Positions 45,101 through 54,336 are shown, counted from the first letter of the stretch. The stretch: DNA of 64,000 nucleotides from JACVRU01 sp040902725 (GCA_040902725.1 JBBDWU010000024.1:62001-126000), one strand, 5' to 3'. Translations and numbers: made by a program. Notes: generated by a model from the sequence alone, not told the origin.

Positions 45101-46122
45101 AGCGTGGGGAGGACGGACTGCCGGATCGCAGCATCGATCCGCTCGCGCAGCTTCGCCCCGAAGTCGCGCGCGTCGCGCATGAGCGCCTCGAAGCCGTCCC
45201 CTGACAGGTACTCGGGCGCGAGCAGGCCGAGCAGCGGGCGGTCATCGCCCGTCAGCGACTCGGCATCCAGCTCGAGATAGCGCGCAACCGCCGAGCCCGA
45301 GGACGGCTTCGCCTCGAAAAGCCGGAGCCGTCCACGCGAGGCGAGGAAGCCGTAGGGAACGCCCTGCTCCAGGCAGTCCTCGATTAGGACGCCCTCGGGC
45401 GGCCGGCCCTCCGCGTCGAGCTTCGCGAAGGCGGCGTCTGCGAGCGGGCGCACGAGCGCGGTGGCTTTCCCGTCGGCGCGGAGGACGTAGTTGCGTCCCT
45501 TGAGCTGCTCGACGTCGTAGCCGAGCCGCTCGAAGAGCGCGCGCCACTCGCTGGGGAGGTCCTGCGCCAGCTCCTCCAGCCGGGCCCAGCGAGGACCCTC
45601 GCGGAGCCGTGTCGTGAAAAGGTGCTGCGTTCCGAGACCCCTGACCTGGAGCCCGGAGACGCCGGCGCGGTCGAGCCGCTCCAGCTCCTCGGCGAGTTCG
45701 CGCACGGCGTGGAGCTTTCCGAGGCTCGGCAGCCGTTCGAGCACGCGCAGGAGCTCGTCCGCCCCGACGAGGCGGATCGGGCCGTCGTGGCCGATAGGCC
45801 CGAGCGCGCGCACGACGCGCTCCTGGCCGGGCTCATCGGTGATGAGGAGCAGCGGCGTAGGCCCGCCGCCGAAGCGGGTGCGCCAGAGCTTTCGCAGCTC
45901 TTGCTCGCCTGGTTGGTCGGCGCGCGCGATCTCGACACCGCCGACGAGCCGGCTTTCGACGATGCCGTCCCCTTCGACCGGAACCGCCTTCGCGCCCGGG
46001 ACGCCCGCAACCGCGGCCAGGAGTTCCTGCGCCGTCAAGGGTGCGAGCCTCCACGCGCGCGCATGCCGCGACGGTAGCGGACGGATCGGCCGCTGGCGAA
46101 GCAGGACGCCGCTTCGGACCAT
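42130..46122 (-). CDS. Eco57I/PglX-like N6-adenine DNA methyltransferase
   Basis: A 1330-residue methyltransferase. After a ~550-residue N-terminal region (helical, with GRLRLFEAKP near 270) comes GGVYYTPEPLVRHLVRRG, the usual entry to class gamma methylases; motif I is LDPACGSAHFLVAVV (family norm GSGHFL) and motif IV VGNPPWEEV. A C-terminal target-recognition-like half follows with GNLEVPLLPSQADAD. No clear nuclease motif is seen, so cleavage may come from the PLD-SNF2 partner. It resembles PglX of BREX, DrmMI of DISARM and type IIL enzymes, without the other core genes of those systems. ATG 46122 may not be the true start. Confidence 0.88.
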   Translation of the reverse strand: MVRSGVLLRQRPIRPLPSRHARAWRLAPLTAQELLAAVAGVPGAKAVPVEGDGIVESRLVGGVEIARADQPGEQELRKLWRTRFGGGPTPLLLITDEPGQERVVRALGPIGHDGPIRLVGADELLRVLERLPSLGKLHAVRELAEELERLDRAGVSGLQVRGLGTQHLFTTRLREGPRWARLEELAQDLPSEWRALFERLGYDVEQLKGRNYVLRADGKATALVRPLADAAFAKLDAEGRPPEGVLIEDCLEQGVPYGFLASRGRLRLFEAKPSSGSAVARYLELDAESLTGDDRPLLGLLAPEYLSGDGFEALMRDARDFGAKLRERIDAAIRQSVLPTLGRELGEWAEREGVDLEDDEARLELEAAAMTFVFRALFLLYAESARHLPVDNEAYRPHSFTQIVRDAAAGVSGRSTILWDRIKVLVAALRDGEETWLVPAYNGALFAADGFEGAEILERASLRNEALAPALTALGIDPESDHGYDFSGLEIGHLGNIYEGLLSLRLSVADRPYSYDAGHDRYVAVEPDEAEVEEGELLWLTDEGGRKGGGVYYTPEPLVRHLVRRGVAPAFERHLAEVERLAESDPAAAAARLLEFRVLDPACGSAHFLVAVVDELADATARFLARRPLPALRKQLEDLKAGAGGTYAVGIEDVALLRRLLLKHCVHGVDLSPMGAEIAKISLWLASFVPGLSLAYLDHNIRVGNSLVGVADLAAVEDLAGDLLRETLNQSAALERQLLDVQDRTPDEVEASKRLEERIQAATAEARGQLDIWTGQPGFHWPLEFPQAFRDAGGFDAVVGNPPWEEVTVEELAFYARYKPGLRGLAADERAKELAGLRDDRPELAARLRQELEEAAAMRMYFAREPSYTSGAGDPDLYKFFCQRYRGILRAGGTLAVVLPRTAFLGKGSTDFREWLFGATSVERIDFLVNAGRWMFDTHAQYASVLVVTANEPPSATRPFEVAGVADSAEAFAAQVASAGILLRRAALGGNLEVPLLPSQADADTLGKIRQGGTPFAFGGGRWRSVPVRELDESLDKELWKNATSGWPLWKGASFDQYDPHGTEARLCPPTADVMKKAHKPNPGKGSLLAEQHSAEERAAAADREVGNARVAFRDVTNRLNFRTVIAVLVPPRTFLTNKAPYLTFVKGDAPDRACCLGVMNSLPFDWQARRFVERNLNFFILEGLLVPKLDDRAHERIVRAAARLSCPDDRFAEFAAATGVDVGPLTQEEWDELRAEIDALVARAYGLDEDDLETIFADFTLDAVPEPYRERVRAKFREIAPRMGEPGWFPDEDAIRRQEYGSTTPAERVMEGIALSRFATRVAVSGRKS

Positions 46123-46239
46123 CGCCGCTCGCTGTAGCGCGCGGGCTCCGGTCGCGAAAGTGTCCCTGCGCCTATCGGCACGGTTCCGTCACGTTTGTGG
46201 GGCACGGCCGCCCTTCAGATCAACGATCAGGTACCGGGG

Positions 46240-47556
46240 TTAGTCAGGAAGTTCCTCGTCCGCGAGTGCGGAGGCTTCATGTGCCGCGAGCAGGTAGAGC
46301 TCGACGTTGTCGAGCACTGCGTTGGCGCGCTTGGCGAGAACGTCATAGGGCACGACCTCGACCCGATGCAACGACTTGTTGAGTTCGAGCAGAACCCGCT
46401 TGCGGTGCTCGGGCAGAGGATCAGCCTTTCCGATAACGATGATCAGTCGTGGATCGCGCGTGTAGGGGAGGCCGTACAACTCCTTTGCAGCATCGGCGTA
46501 GCGGGTAAGGCGATCGCGGTAGACGATCGCCTGCGCAAGGGCCTGCGCCAGCGTGGTGCTCAGTGCATATTCGTGCGGTGACGGGGCCGGGTCATCATCG
46601 GCGACGTCCGGCGCCTTGATGAGTTCGTCGTGCGGGCTCTTCAGCTCGAGTAGGTCGTGGAAGCCGTCGTAACGTTGCAGAAGGAAGTCCATCGCCCCGC
46701 TGGGGCCAGGCTTCCGTCGCCGCATCACCGCGTAGTCGAGACCGAGGAGCCACAGGTTCTTTTCGATGAACTTTTGCATCGTCGTTTCGTTCGTTGCATC
46801 GTCGTCAAGCAGGGCCTGGTAGTCGTCCATCGCCTCGCGGGCGTCCTGAATCCGCTGGGGCGTCCGCTCGGCAAGCACCTCGCTGGTGACGTAACGGCCG
46901 CTCGGATCTGCGGTCACGGCTCGAAGCAGCTCGATGCGCTGCTCGCGGGTCGATGCTGAGCCGAAGAATTCAGAAATGAAGCCGGCGTCCTCTGCGCTGA
47001 TATCGCCCAGAGCCCCCAGAGCCGTGAGAGTGTCCGCGAGGCTGGATGGAGCGCCTTCTCCCGTGCCTATGAGTTCACGTAGTTGCTCAAGGCGCTCCTC
47101 GTTGTCCGCTACCCAGGCGGTGATGTGGCCGAGGTCGACGTGTGACTCGATAAACGCCCGGAGCACACCAGGATCTGCTGACTCAGCAAGTTCTTGAAGC
47201 TCGTCGATCTCCGTGACATCAACGCCGAGATGGCCCGCGAGGTACGAGCGCGCGGCGTCTCCTGCCGTCGTTCGGTACTCCTCGATATTGACAACGAAGA
47301 CCAAGAAATTCGGCGTGTGCCGGAACCCTTGCCTCAAGCCGTCGCGGAGCGTGAGTAGTAACGCCGGCGTCTTTCCCTCGGGACACTCCTCCTGGACGAA
47401 CTTCGCTAGGCACTGCCCGTTCTTGAACTGCGTCCGTCTATCGGGGAAGACATGCAGCCACTCGAACTCGTGGTAGACGTCGATCCCACAGAGGCGCGTT
47501 TCGCCGCCCTTCCTATGTTTCAGCGGGACGTCCCAGTCCAGGTCAAGTGTCAACAT
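46240..47556 (-). CDS. sduA: Shedu-like (DUF4263) defence nuclease
   Basis: A 438-residue protein. The N-terminal 230 residues are of unknown fold. The C-terminal DUF4263 domain, from TTMQKFIEKNLWLLGLDY, has GAMDFLLQRYDGFHDLLELKSP, i.e. D-F-L-L...L-E-L-K, the PD-(D/E)xK core, then ALAQALAQAIVYRDRL. Length and domain order fit SduA, the single-gene Shedu antiphage effector. It is encoded upstream of the methyltransferase on the same strand, with 117 nt between. It may be a stand-alone system or the nuclease partner of that operon. Base use is less GC-biased than the methyltransferase by eye. Confidence 0.75.
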   Translation of the reverse strand: MLTLDLDWDVPLKHRKGGETRLCGIDVYHEFEWLHVFPDRRTQFKNGQCLAKFVQEECPEGKTPALLLTLRDGLRQGFRHTPNFLVFVVNIEEYRTTAGDAARSYLAGHLGVDVTEIDELQELAESADPGVLRAFIESHVDLGHITAWVADNEERLEQLRELIGTGEGAPSSLADTLTALGALGDISAEDAGFISEFFGSASTREQRIELLRAVTADPSGRYVTSEVLAERTPQRIQDAREAMDDYQALLDDDATNETTMQKFIEKNLWLLGLDYAVMRRRKPGPSGAMDFLLQRYDGFHDLLELKSPHDELIKAPDVADDDPAPSPHEYALSTTLAQALAQAIVYRDRLTRYADAAKELYGLPYTRDPRLIIVIGKADPLPEHRKRVLLELNKSLHRVEVVPYDVLAKRANAVLDNVELYLLAAHEASALADEELPD

Positions 47557-47772
47557 GACTCAAGAATATGCGCATGCGCTGACAGCTCAAAGCTCGTCCC
47601 GGTAGGCAGAACCGATGAAAAGGGCCAACTTCGAGTCGAGACATTTGAAGGCAGTGAGAGTCAGCTTGACTCAGACCGGGCGATGTTCGAGATGCACCTG
47701 CCCCGGCTGTGGCCACGAGCTGCATCACGTCACGCGTGAGACAAAGAGCGGGGGCGAGGCGACAATGGAGAC

Positions 47773-50700
47773 GTGCGCCTCTCTAACGGCACGCTCTCGC
47801 TCTCGCCGTCCGACCTGACGGCCTACCTCGCCTGCGAGCACCTGACGCAGCTCGAGCGGCAGGTGGCACACGGCGACCTCGCAAGGCCGGGACGGGTCGA
47901 CCCGCAGGGCGACCTTATCCGGCTCAAGGGCGACGAGCACGAGCGCGCCTACCTCGAGCGGCTCCGCGCCGAGGGGCGCGACGTCGTCGAGATCCAGCTC
48001 GGCGGCCCCGAAGGCGACTGGGACTGGGAGCGGGCCGCCCGCGAGACCGAGCAGGCGATGCGCGCCGGGCGCGAGGTGATCTACCAGGGCGCCTTCGTCG
48101 ACGACCGCTGGCGCGGGCTCGCCGACTTCCTCGTCCGGCTTCCCGACGGCGGCTACGAGGCGCTCGACACGAAGCTCGCGCGCCACCCGAAGCCGTACTT
48201 CGTCCTCCAGCTCTGCTTCTACAGCGAGCAGATCGCCCGCATCCAGGGGCGCGAGCCGGAGCGGATGCACGTCATCCTCGGCACCGGCGAGACCGCCTCC
48301 TTCCGGCCGCAGGACTTCGGCGCCTACTACCGGCGCGTCCGGGCCCGCTTCCTCGACGCGGTCGCCGAGCCGCGCGCGACCGAGCCGTACCCGTGCGATC
48401 ACTGCTCGATCTGCGACTTCCGCGAGCTCTGCGAGGCGTGGTGGGACGAGCGCGACCACCTCGTCCGGGTGGCGGGCATCCGCCGCGACCAGATCGTCCG
48501 GCTGGGCGCCGCGGGCATCGACACGCTGGCGGCGCTCGGCGACGCCGCGCCCGAGACCGAGGTCATGCGCATGGCGGCCACGACCTTCGAGAAGCTCCGC
48601 GACCAGGCGGCCCTCCAGCTCGGGCACCGCCGCACGGGCGTCCACCGCGCCAGGCCGCTCGAGCCGGAGCCGGAGCGCGGCCTCGCGCTGCTGCCGAAAC
48701 CCTCGCCGGGCGACCTCTTCTTCGACATCGAGGGCGATCCGTTCTTCGAGCCGGGCCGCGGGCTCGAGTACCTGTTCGGGATGCTCCGGCTGGAGGAGGG
48801 CGAGCCGCGCTTCCGCGCCTTCTGGGCGCACGACCACGAGCAGGAGCGACGGGCGTTCGAGGAGCTCGTCGACTTCATCCACGCCCGCCTCGAGCAGGAC
48901 CCCGGCCTGCACGTCTACCACTACGCACCCTACGAGCCCACGGTGCTCAAGCGCCTGATGGGCGCGTACGGCAGCCGCGAGGAGGCGGTCGACGACCTGC
49001 TGCGGCGGGAGGTGCTCGTCGATCTCTACGCGGTCGTGCGACAGGGGCTGCGCATCTCGCACCCGCGCTACTCGCTCAAGAACGTCGAGCAGTTCTACAT
49101 TGAGCGCGAGGCCGAGCTCCGCGCCGGCGACGACTCCATCCTCCTCTACGAGCGCTGGCGCGAGGAGCGCGACGACGCGATCCTGCGCGGGATCGAGGAG
49201 TACAACGAGGAGGACTGCCGCTCGACCTACCTCCTGCGCCAGTGGCTGCTCGAGCGCAAGGCCGAGGCGGAGGCGGAGTGGGGGACGGCGATCGAGTGGC
49301 GCGAGCCGCCCGAGGCGCGCGAGCCGGCCGAGGAGGAGCTGGAGGCGAAGGAGGAGCGCGAGCGGCTCCGCGCCGAGCTGCTCGACCGCGGCGACGACGC
49401 CCTGCGGTTCGCCGGTCACCTGCTGGAGTACCACCGCCGCGAGGCGAAGCCCGTCTGGTGGGCCTTCTTCGACCGGCTGGAGCAGACCTCGGAGGAGCTG
49501 GTCGAGGACGCCGAGGCGATCGGCGGGCTCGAGCTCGAGGGGGAGGTCGCCGAGCGGACCTACGGGTTCCGCTTCCCGCTCCAGCAGCACAAGCTCGACC
49601 CCGGCGACGGCGTGATCGACCCCGTCACGGGCCAGGGGACGGGCACGATCCGCGAGCTCGACGACGTCGCCGGCACGCTGACGCTCTACCGGGGCGCGAA
49701 GGTGGCCGAACGGCCGCTCCCGCGGGCCCTAATCCCCGGCGGCCCCTTCGACACGCGCACCCAGCGCAACGCGCTCGTCCGCCTGGCTCGCTCGCTCGTC
49801 GCCGGCGACCGCCGCTACCCGGCGCTCGAGGACGTCCTCCGGCGGGTGCCGCCGCTCGGAGGCGAGCGCGTCCAGGTCCCGACNNNNNNNNNNTCGACGA
49901 GGCCAAGCGGCTCGTCGAGCGCGTCGAGGGGCGCCACCTCTTCGTCCAGGGGCCGCCCGGCTCGGGCAAGACGTACAGCGGCGCCCGGCTGATCGTCCAC
50001 CTGCTCGACCAGGGCAAGCGGGTCGGCGTCTCGGCGACGAGCCACAAGGCGATCCACAACCTCCTGCGCGAGGTCGAGCGGGCGGCGCGCGCGGAGGGCG
50101 TCGCCTTCCGCGGCCTGAAGCGGGGCGAGGAGGGCGGCGAGTCGCACTACGAGGGTCCGTTCATCGCGACGGCCAAGGACGGCTTCACCGATCCGGAGGT
50201 CGGGCTGATCGCGGGGACGGCGTGGCTGCACGCGCGCCCCGAGCTCGACCAGACGCTCGACTACCTGTTCATCGACGAGGCCGGCCAGGTCTCGCTTGCG
50301 GACGCGCTGGCGATGGGAACGGCCGCCCGGACGCTGGTGCTGCTCGGCGACCCGCTCCAGCTCGCGCAGGTCGTCCAGGGCACGCACCCGGAGGGGTCGG
50401 GGGTCTCCGTGCTCGAGCACCTGCTCGGCGACGCGCAGACGATCCCGGAGGAGCGCGGGCTCTTCCTCGAGCACACCTACCGCATGCATCCCGACGTCTG
50501 CCGGTTCGTCTCCGACGCCTTCTACGAGTCGCGGCTCGCCTCGGCGGACGGCTGCGAGCGGCAGGGCACGGCGTTCGGGACGGGGCTCCGCTTCCTGCCG
50601 GTCGAGCACGTCGGCAACCGGCGTTCTTCGCCGGAGGAGGCGGAGGCGATCCTCGCGGAGGTGCGGCGGCTGCTCGGCGGCGAGTGGACGGACGCCGGCG

Positions 50701-51053
50701 GCGTTACGCGGCCGCTGCGGCTCCAGGACGTGATGGTGGTGGCGCCCTACAACGAGCAGGTCGGGCTGCTCCGGGAGGTATTGCCGGAGGGGTTGCCGGT
50801 GGGGACGGTGGACAAGTTCCAGGGGCAGGAGGCCGCCGTCGTCTTCTTCTCGATGGCGACGTCGACCGGGGACGACGTGCCGCGGAACCTCGACTTCCTC
50901 TTCTCGCGGCACCGGCTGAACGTGGCCGTGTCGCGCGCGAAGTGCCTCGCCTATGTCGTGGCCAGCCCGCGCCTGCTCGAGGTGGCGTGCAACTCGATCG
51001 AGCAGATGCGGATGGCGAACGCCCTTTGCCTCTTCGCCGAGCAGGCGCGATGA
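47773..51053 (+). CDS. TM0106-family RecB-like nuclease fused to SF1 helicase (gap inside)
   Basis: A protein of roughly 1,090 residues interrupted by 10 N at 49884-49893. The left part has a RecB-like nuclease (GLADFLVRLPDGGYEALDTKLA; CDHCSICDF with Cys cluster) and an RNase H-like domain (GDLFFDIEGDPFF, YNEEDCRSTYLL). The right part is a UPF0753-free SF1 helicase: GPPGSGKTYSGA, YLFIDEAGQVSLADA, GDPLQLAQV, YRMHPDVCRFV, TVDKFQGQEA and RLNVAVSRAK. The two parts are in different frames only because the N count is a placeholder. GTG at 47773 starts it. The bases 47557-47772 show no convincing gene. Confidence 0.87.
49884..49893. other. Scaffold gap inside helicase gene
   Basis: Ten N separate the nuclease/RNase H part from the helicase P-loop. 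No homopolymer or duplicated flank is seen. Only a short stretch is probably missing, because the helicase motif I follows about 20 residues later. Confidence 0.95.
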
Positions 51054-51163
51054 CGATCGCCGTCTCCGTGATCGCGTTCGTCGCGCGGTTGCGGGACTGG
51101 TGGGGTAGGGACGCGTAGCTGTTCAGTCGAGCCTGATCACGCCACCGAGGCCGCGGGAAACCG

Positions 51164-51320
51164 TCAGCACTCATTCGCCCGTACGAGGGCGGCGAGTCGC
51201 TCGCGCCCCAAGGAAAGCACAGCCGAGCGCTCCCGATCGGGGCCGGTGCGCGGGTCGTAGCGGCCGCTGAGCCGAACGCGGGAAGCGGATGCGCCCCGCG
51301 GCCAGGTCGGCCTCGGTCAC
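51164..51320 (-). pseudogene. Frameshifted remnant of a small hypothetical gene
   Basis: From a GTG at 51320 the minus strand reads VTEADLAAGRIRFPR. Similarity to a coherent protein then continues only after a frame change as LSGRYDPRTGPDRERSAVLSLGRERLAALV, stopping at 51164. The pieces look like the two ends of a DNA-binding-type protein with the middle missing, an impression from memory of such sequences in related genomes. Not functional as it stands. Confidence 0.4.
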
Positions 51321-51333
51321 GCGCTGGCCGCGC

Positions 51334-51660
51334 TCAGCGTCGGCCCGGTCGGTCTTCGCCCTGCCGTGCAGCGAGGCGCCGCTCGACTTCGGCCGCGTCA
51401 AGTGGATAGGCGAGCCCGGCGGCGCGCACGGCGTCGAGGAGCTCCCACTGCGTGAGCCCGGCCTCTTCGGCGGCTCGACCAAGCGAGACCTCGCTGCGAC
51501 GGTAGCCGGCGATTGCGCGTTCGAGCTCCCATTGTCTGATCGAACCTTCGAGGAGCCGGCGGATCACCGTCGCGAGGTCGAGCGAGTCCTCGCGTGCGAT
51601 CCGCTCGAGCGCGCTCACGAGCTCGGCGTCGGCGCTGATAGTGATCTGCTGGGTCTTCAT
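51334..51660 (-). CDS. UPF0175-like antitoxin, orphan
   Basis: A 108-residue protein. The first half is RHH-like: QITISADAELVSALERIARE and DLATVIRRLLEGSI. The second half has the UPF0175 helix-turn-helix: YRRSEVSLGRAAEEAGLTQWELLDAVRAAGL. UPF0175 proteins are antitoxins of PIN toxins. Downstream, where the toxin is expected, lies only the damaged 51164-51320 remnant, so this antitoxin appears to be orphaned. ATG 51660 is chosen; the open frame upstream is antisense to the MNT-HEPN gene. Confidence 0.72.
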   Translation of the reverse strand: MKTQQITISADAELVSALERIAREDSLDLATVIRRLLEGSIRQWELERAIAGYRRSEVSLGRAAEEAGLTQWELLDAVRAAGLAYPLDAAEVERRLAARQGEDRPGRR

Positions 51661-51813
51661 CCGTAGCTGCTCGTTAGAGTCGACGGCCGGCCTTTGTGCC
51701 GGCTCGTCCTGGCTGGTGTCCGCGAGCTCTACTGCGTGCGGGTGCGGCGGAGCTTGGCGAGCTGCTCGGAGGTCAGGTCTCTGCTCACCGGTCGAGAGCG
51801 TACCCTTGAAGCC

Positions 51814-52518
51814 ATGGTCACGACCGCGATCGAGGAGTGGATCCCCGAGATCGTCGAGCGCCTGGTGCGCGAGTTCGAGCCGGTGAAGATCATCCTGTTC
51901 GGCTCTCATGCGCGTGGCGAAGGGCGTGACGGGAGCGACGTCGACCTGCTCGTGGTGCTGCCGCGGGTCGACCGCAAGCACGATGCCGCGGTTGCCATGC
52001 TCCACACCCTCGGCGACCTGCGGATCGCCAAGGACGTGATCGTCACGACGCCGGAGGAGCTCGATCGCCGCGGCGACGCGATCGGGACCGTCTACCGCGC
52101 GGCGCTTCGAGAAGGGAGGATGATCTACGGCGTGGACGAGCGCGACTCGAAGACGTGGCTTCGGTGGGCGGAAGAGGATCTCGCGTCGGCCGAGCTGGTC
52201 GCCCGAGGACCCGGCTTTGCGCCCCGAATCGCGTGCTACCAGGCTCAGCAGGCCGCCGAGAAGGCCTTGAAGGCAGTGCTCGTAGAGGACCGACGTCCGG
52301 TCCTGGTGACACACGACCTGCGGGCTCTGCGCGACCTCGTCGCAGAAGAACGGGAGTCGGCGCGACGAGACGTCGACCTGGCATGGCTGTCGGGTTGGAA
52401 CATCCGCGGGCGCTACCCGGGCGACTGGGAGGAGGCGACGCAAGCCGATGCCCAGCGGGCGATCGAAGAAGCGGCCGCGATCGTCGAAGCCGCGAGGCGC
52501 GACCTACGCGACGCGTAG
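51814..52518 (+). CDS. Fused MNT nucleotidyltransferase-HEPN protein
   Basis: A 234-residue protein that joins two halves normally encoded separately in HepT/MntA-type toxin-antitoxin systems. Residues 1-105 are an MNT domain with IILFGSHARGEGRDGSDVDLLVV (G-S-x10-D-x-D). Residues 115-234 are a HEPN domain: SAELVARGPGFAPRIACYQAQQAAEKALKAVLV, cut here by a turn, and later VTHDLRALRDLV. In two-gene systems MntA AMPylates HepT to block its RNase; fusion would place enzyme and substrate in one chain. The Rx4-6H catalytic motif is not unambiguous. Its 3' end overlaps the convergent helicase by 15 nt. Confidence 0.82.
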   Translation: MVTTAIEEWIPEIVERLVREFEPVKIILFGSHARGEGRDGSDVDLLVVLPRVDRKHDAAVAMLHTLGDLRIAKDVIVTTPEELDRRGDAIGTVYRAALREGRMIYGVDERDSKTWLRWAEEDLASAELVARGPGFAPRIACYQAQQAAEKALKAVLVEDRRPVLVTHDLRALRDLVAEERESARRDVDLAWLSGWNIRGRYPGDWEEATQADAQRAIEEAAAIVEAARRDLRDA

Positions 52519-54336
52519 CGCGGCGAGGACGTCCGCTCCGTACCGGTCGAGCTTGGCCGGCCCGACGCCTGCGATCCGCGCCAGCTCGTCGAGCGACCGC
52601 GGCGCACGATCGGCGATCTCGGCCAGCGTGCGGTCGTGGAAGACGACGTACGCCGGCACGCCGTCGGCCTTCGCCCGCGCCAGGCGCCACTCGCGCAGCG
52701 CCGCGAAGACCGGGCCCTCCGGCTTCGCCTCCGCTCGCGGCGCGGCGGCCCGCCGCTCCACGCCCAGCTCCTCGAGGAAGCGGCTCGGCTTCTGGCCGCT
52801 CACCCAGCTCACCTGCAGGTGCCGCTTCGCGCGCGTGATCCCGACGTACAGCAGCCGCCGCTCCTCGGCCAGCGCGGCCGCGCTCTTCGCCCGGTAGGGC
52901 AGCTCGCCCTCCTCCAGCCGCGGCAGGAACACCGCCTCGAACTCGAGCCCCTTCGCCCGGTGGTAGCTGAGGATGTTGACGCCGCGGCCCTCGCTCTCGG
53001 CGCCGAAGCGCGCCTCCAGGTCGCGCACGAAGCCGCCCGCCTCGCCCGCGAACTCCGCCGCCAGGCGCACCAGCCGCGCCAGATCGGCCTGGCGCGTGGC
53101 CTCCTCCTCGCCGACGCCCTCGGGGACGACCTCGACCCAGCCCTGGTCGACCGCCGCCGCGCGCACGACGGCCGCGGCCGGCCCCTCCGCGCGCCGCAGC
53201 ACGGCCAGCGTCCGCCGCGCCGCCGGCCGGCGCAGGAAGGCGCCGCCGCGCACCTGGAAGGGGATGCCCGCCGCCGCGAACGCCTCCTCGAAGTCCTCCG
53301 AGCGGGCGTTGATCCGCACCAGCACCGCCATCTGCTCGTAGGGGACGTCGAGCTCGCGCACGCGCGTGACCACCGCCGCCACCTCGGCCTCGCGGTCGGC
53401 GCAGGCGAGCAGCACCGGCTCGGGCCCCGCCGCCCGCACCGCCCGCAGCCGCTTCTCGGCGCCGCCCAGCCGCGGCACCAGCCGGTTGGCGAAGGCGAGC
53501 ACCTCGGGGGTCGAGCGGTGGTTCTCCTCCAGCCGGATCACGGCCGCGCCCGGATAGCGCCGCGGCAACGCCAGCAGGTACTCGGGCGTCGCGCCGGTGA
53601 AGGAGTAGATCGACTGGTAGTCGTCGCCGACCACGCAGAGGTCGTCGCGCTCGCCCAGCCAGCGCTCGAGCAGCGTCTGCTGGAGCAGGTTGACGTCCTG
53701 GTACTCGTCGACGGTGAAGGCGCGGTAGCGCGCGCGCAGCTCCGCCAGCGCGGCCGGCCGCTCGTCGAAGAGCCGGATCGTCAGCTCGAGCACGTCCTCG
53801 AAGTCGATCCGTCCCTGCTCGCGCTTGCGCTCCTCGTAGCGGCGGAAGACGCGCAGGGCGAGGTCGGCGGGGACGGGCGGCTCGTGGTCGCCGAGCGCGT
53901 CCAGGTAGCCGTCGGGGGTGAGGCGCGCGTTCTTGGCGCGCTCGATCTCGGTCGCCAGCTCGCGCAGGGGCCGGAACCGGTACGGCTTCGGCAGCGCCCG
54001 CACGAGCGGCTGCAGGATGAGCGCCTTGGAGGCGAGGATCGGCGGAGCCGAGCCGAAGTGGCCGAGCTGCGCCAGCGCCGCCGCGTGGAAGGTGCGCGCG
54101 CGCACGCCGCTGACGCCGAGTGCCTCGAGCCGCGCCCGCATTTCGCCCGCCGCCTTGTCGGTGAACGTGACCGCGAGGATCTCGCCCGGCGCGAAGGCGC
54201 CCGTCTCGACCTGGCGCGCGATGCGGGCGGTGATCGTCGTCGTCTTGCCCGAGCCGGCGCCGGCGAGGATGCAGACGGGGCCGCGCACGGTCTCGGCGGC
54301 GCGGCGCTGCTCGGCGTTCAGGGTGGGGAAGGGCAC
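52504..54336 (-). CDS. UvrD2-like SF1 helicase with HRDC domain
   Basis: A 610-residue 3'-5' DNA helicase. Motif Ia-type start FPTLNAEQRRAAE (Q motif), AGAGSGKTTTI at 25-35, FTDKAAGEMR, FTVDEYQDVN (II), VGDDYQSIYSFTGA (III), LEENHRS (IV), ILSYHRAKGLEFEAVFLP (V) and YVGITRAKRHLQV (VI). After a short linker, the C-terminal ~75 residues are an HRDC domain (DRTLAEIADRAPRSLDELARIAG). This matches actinobacterial UvrD2, which is a core repair and replication helicase. ATG 54336. It probably is a native gene left amid accessory modules. Confidence 0.92.
   Translation of the reverse strand: MPFPTLNAEQRRAAETVRGPVCILAGAGSGKTTTITARIARQVETGAFAPGEILAVTFTDKAAGEMRARLEALGVSGVRARTFHAAALAQLGHFGSAPPILASKALILQPLVRALPKPYRFRPLRELATEIERAKNARLTPDGYLDALGDHEPPVPADLALRVFRRYEERKREQGRIDFEDVLELTIRLFDERPAALAELRARYRAFTVDEYQDVNLLQQTLLERWLGERDDLCVVGDDYQSIYSFTGATPEYLLALPRRYPGAAVIRLEENHRSTPEVLAFANRLVPRLGGAEKRLRAVRAAGPEPVLLACADREAEVAAVVTRVRELDVPYEQMAVLVRINARSEDFEEAFAAAGIPFQVRGGAFLRRPAARRTLAVLRRAEGPAAAVVRAAAVDQGWVEVVPEGVGEEEATRQADLARLVRLAAEFAGEAGGFVRDLEARFGAESEGRGVNILSYHRAKGLEFEAVFLPRLEEGELPYRAKSAAALAEERRLLYVGITRAKRHLQVSWVSGQKPSRFLEELGVERRAAAPRAEAKPEGPVFAALREWRLARAKADGVPAYVVFHDRTLAEIADRAPRSLDELARIAGVGPAKLDRYGADVLAALRVA

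Noticed and set aside
47615..47818. 67-codon ORF with a CTCPGCGHELHH zinc-ribbon-like stretch
   Set aside because: It runs into the start of the nuclease-helicase gene in another frame, and the cysteine cluster alone is not enough.
51050..51118. 22-codon ORF with ATGA overlap after the nuclease-helicase
   Set aside because: Has a coupled start and a hydrophobic stretch but is too short to support without homologues.
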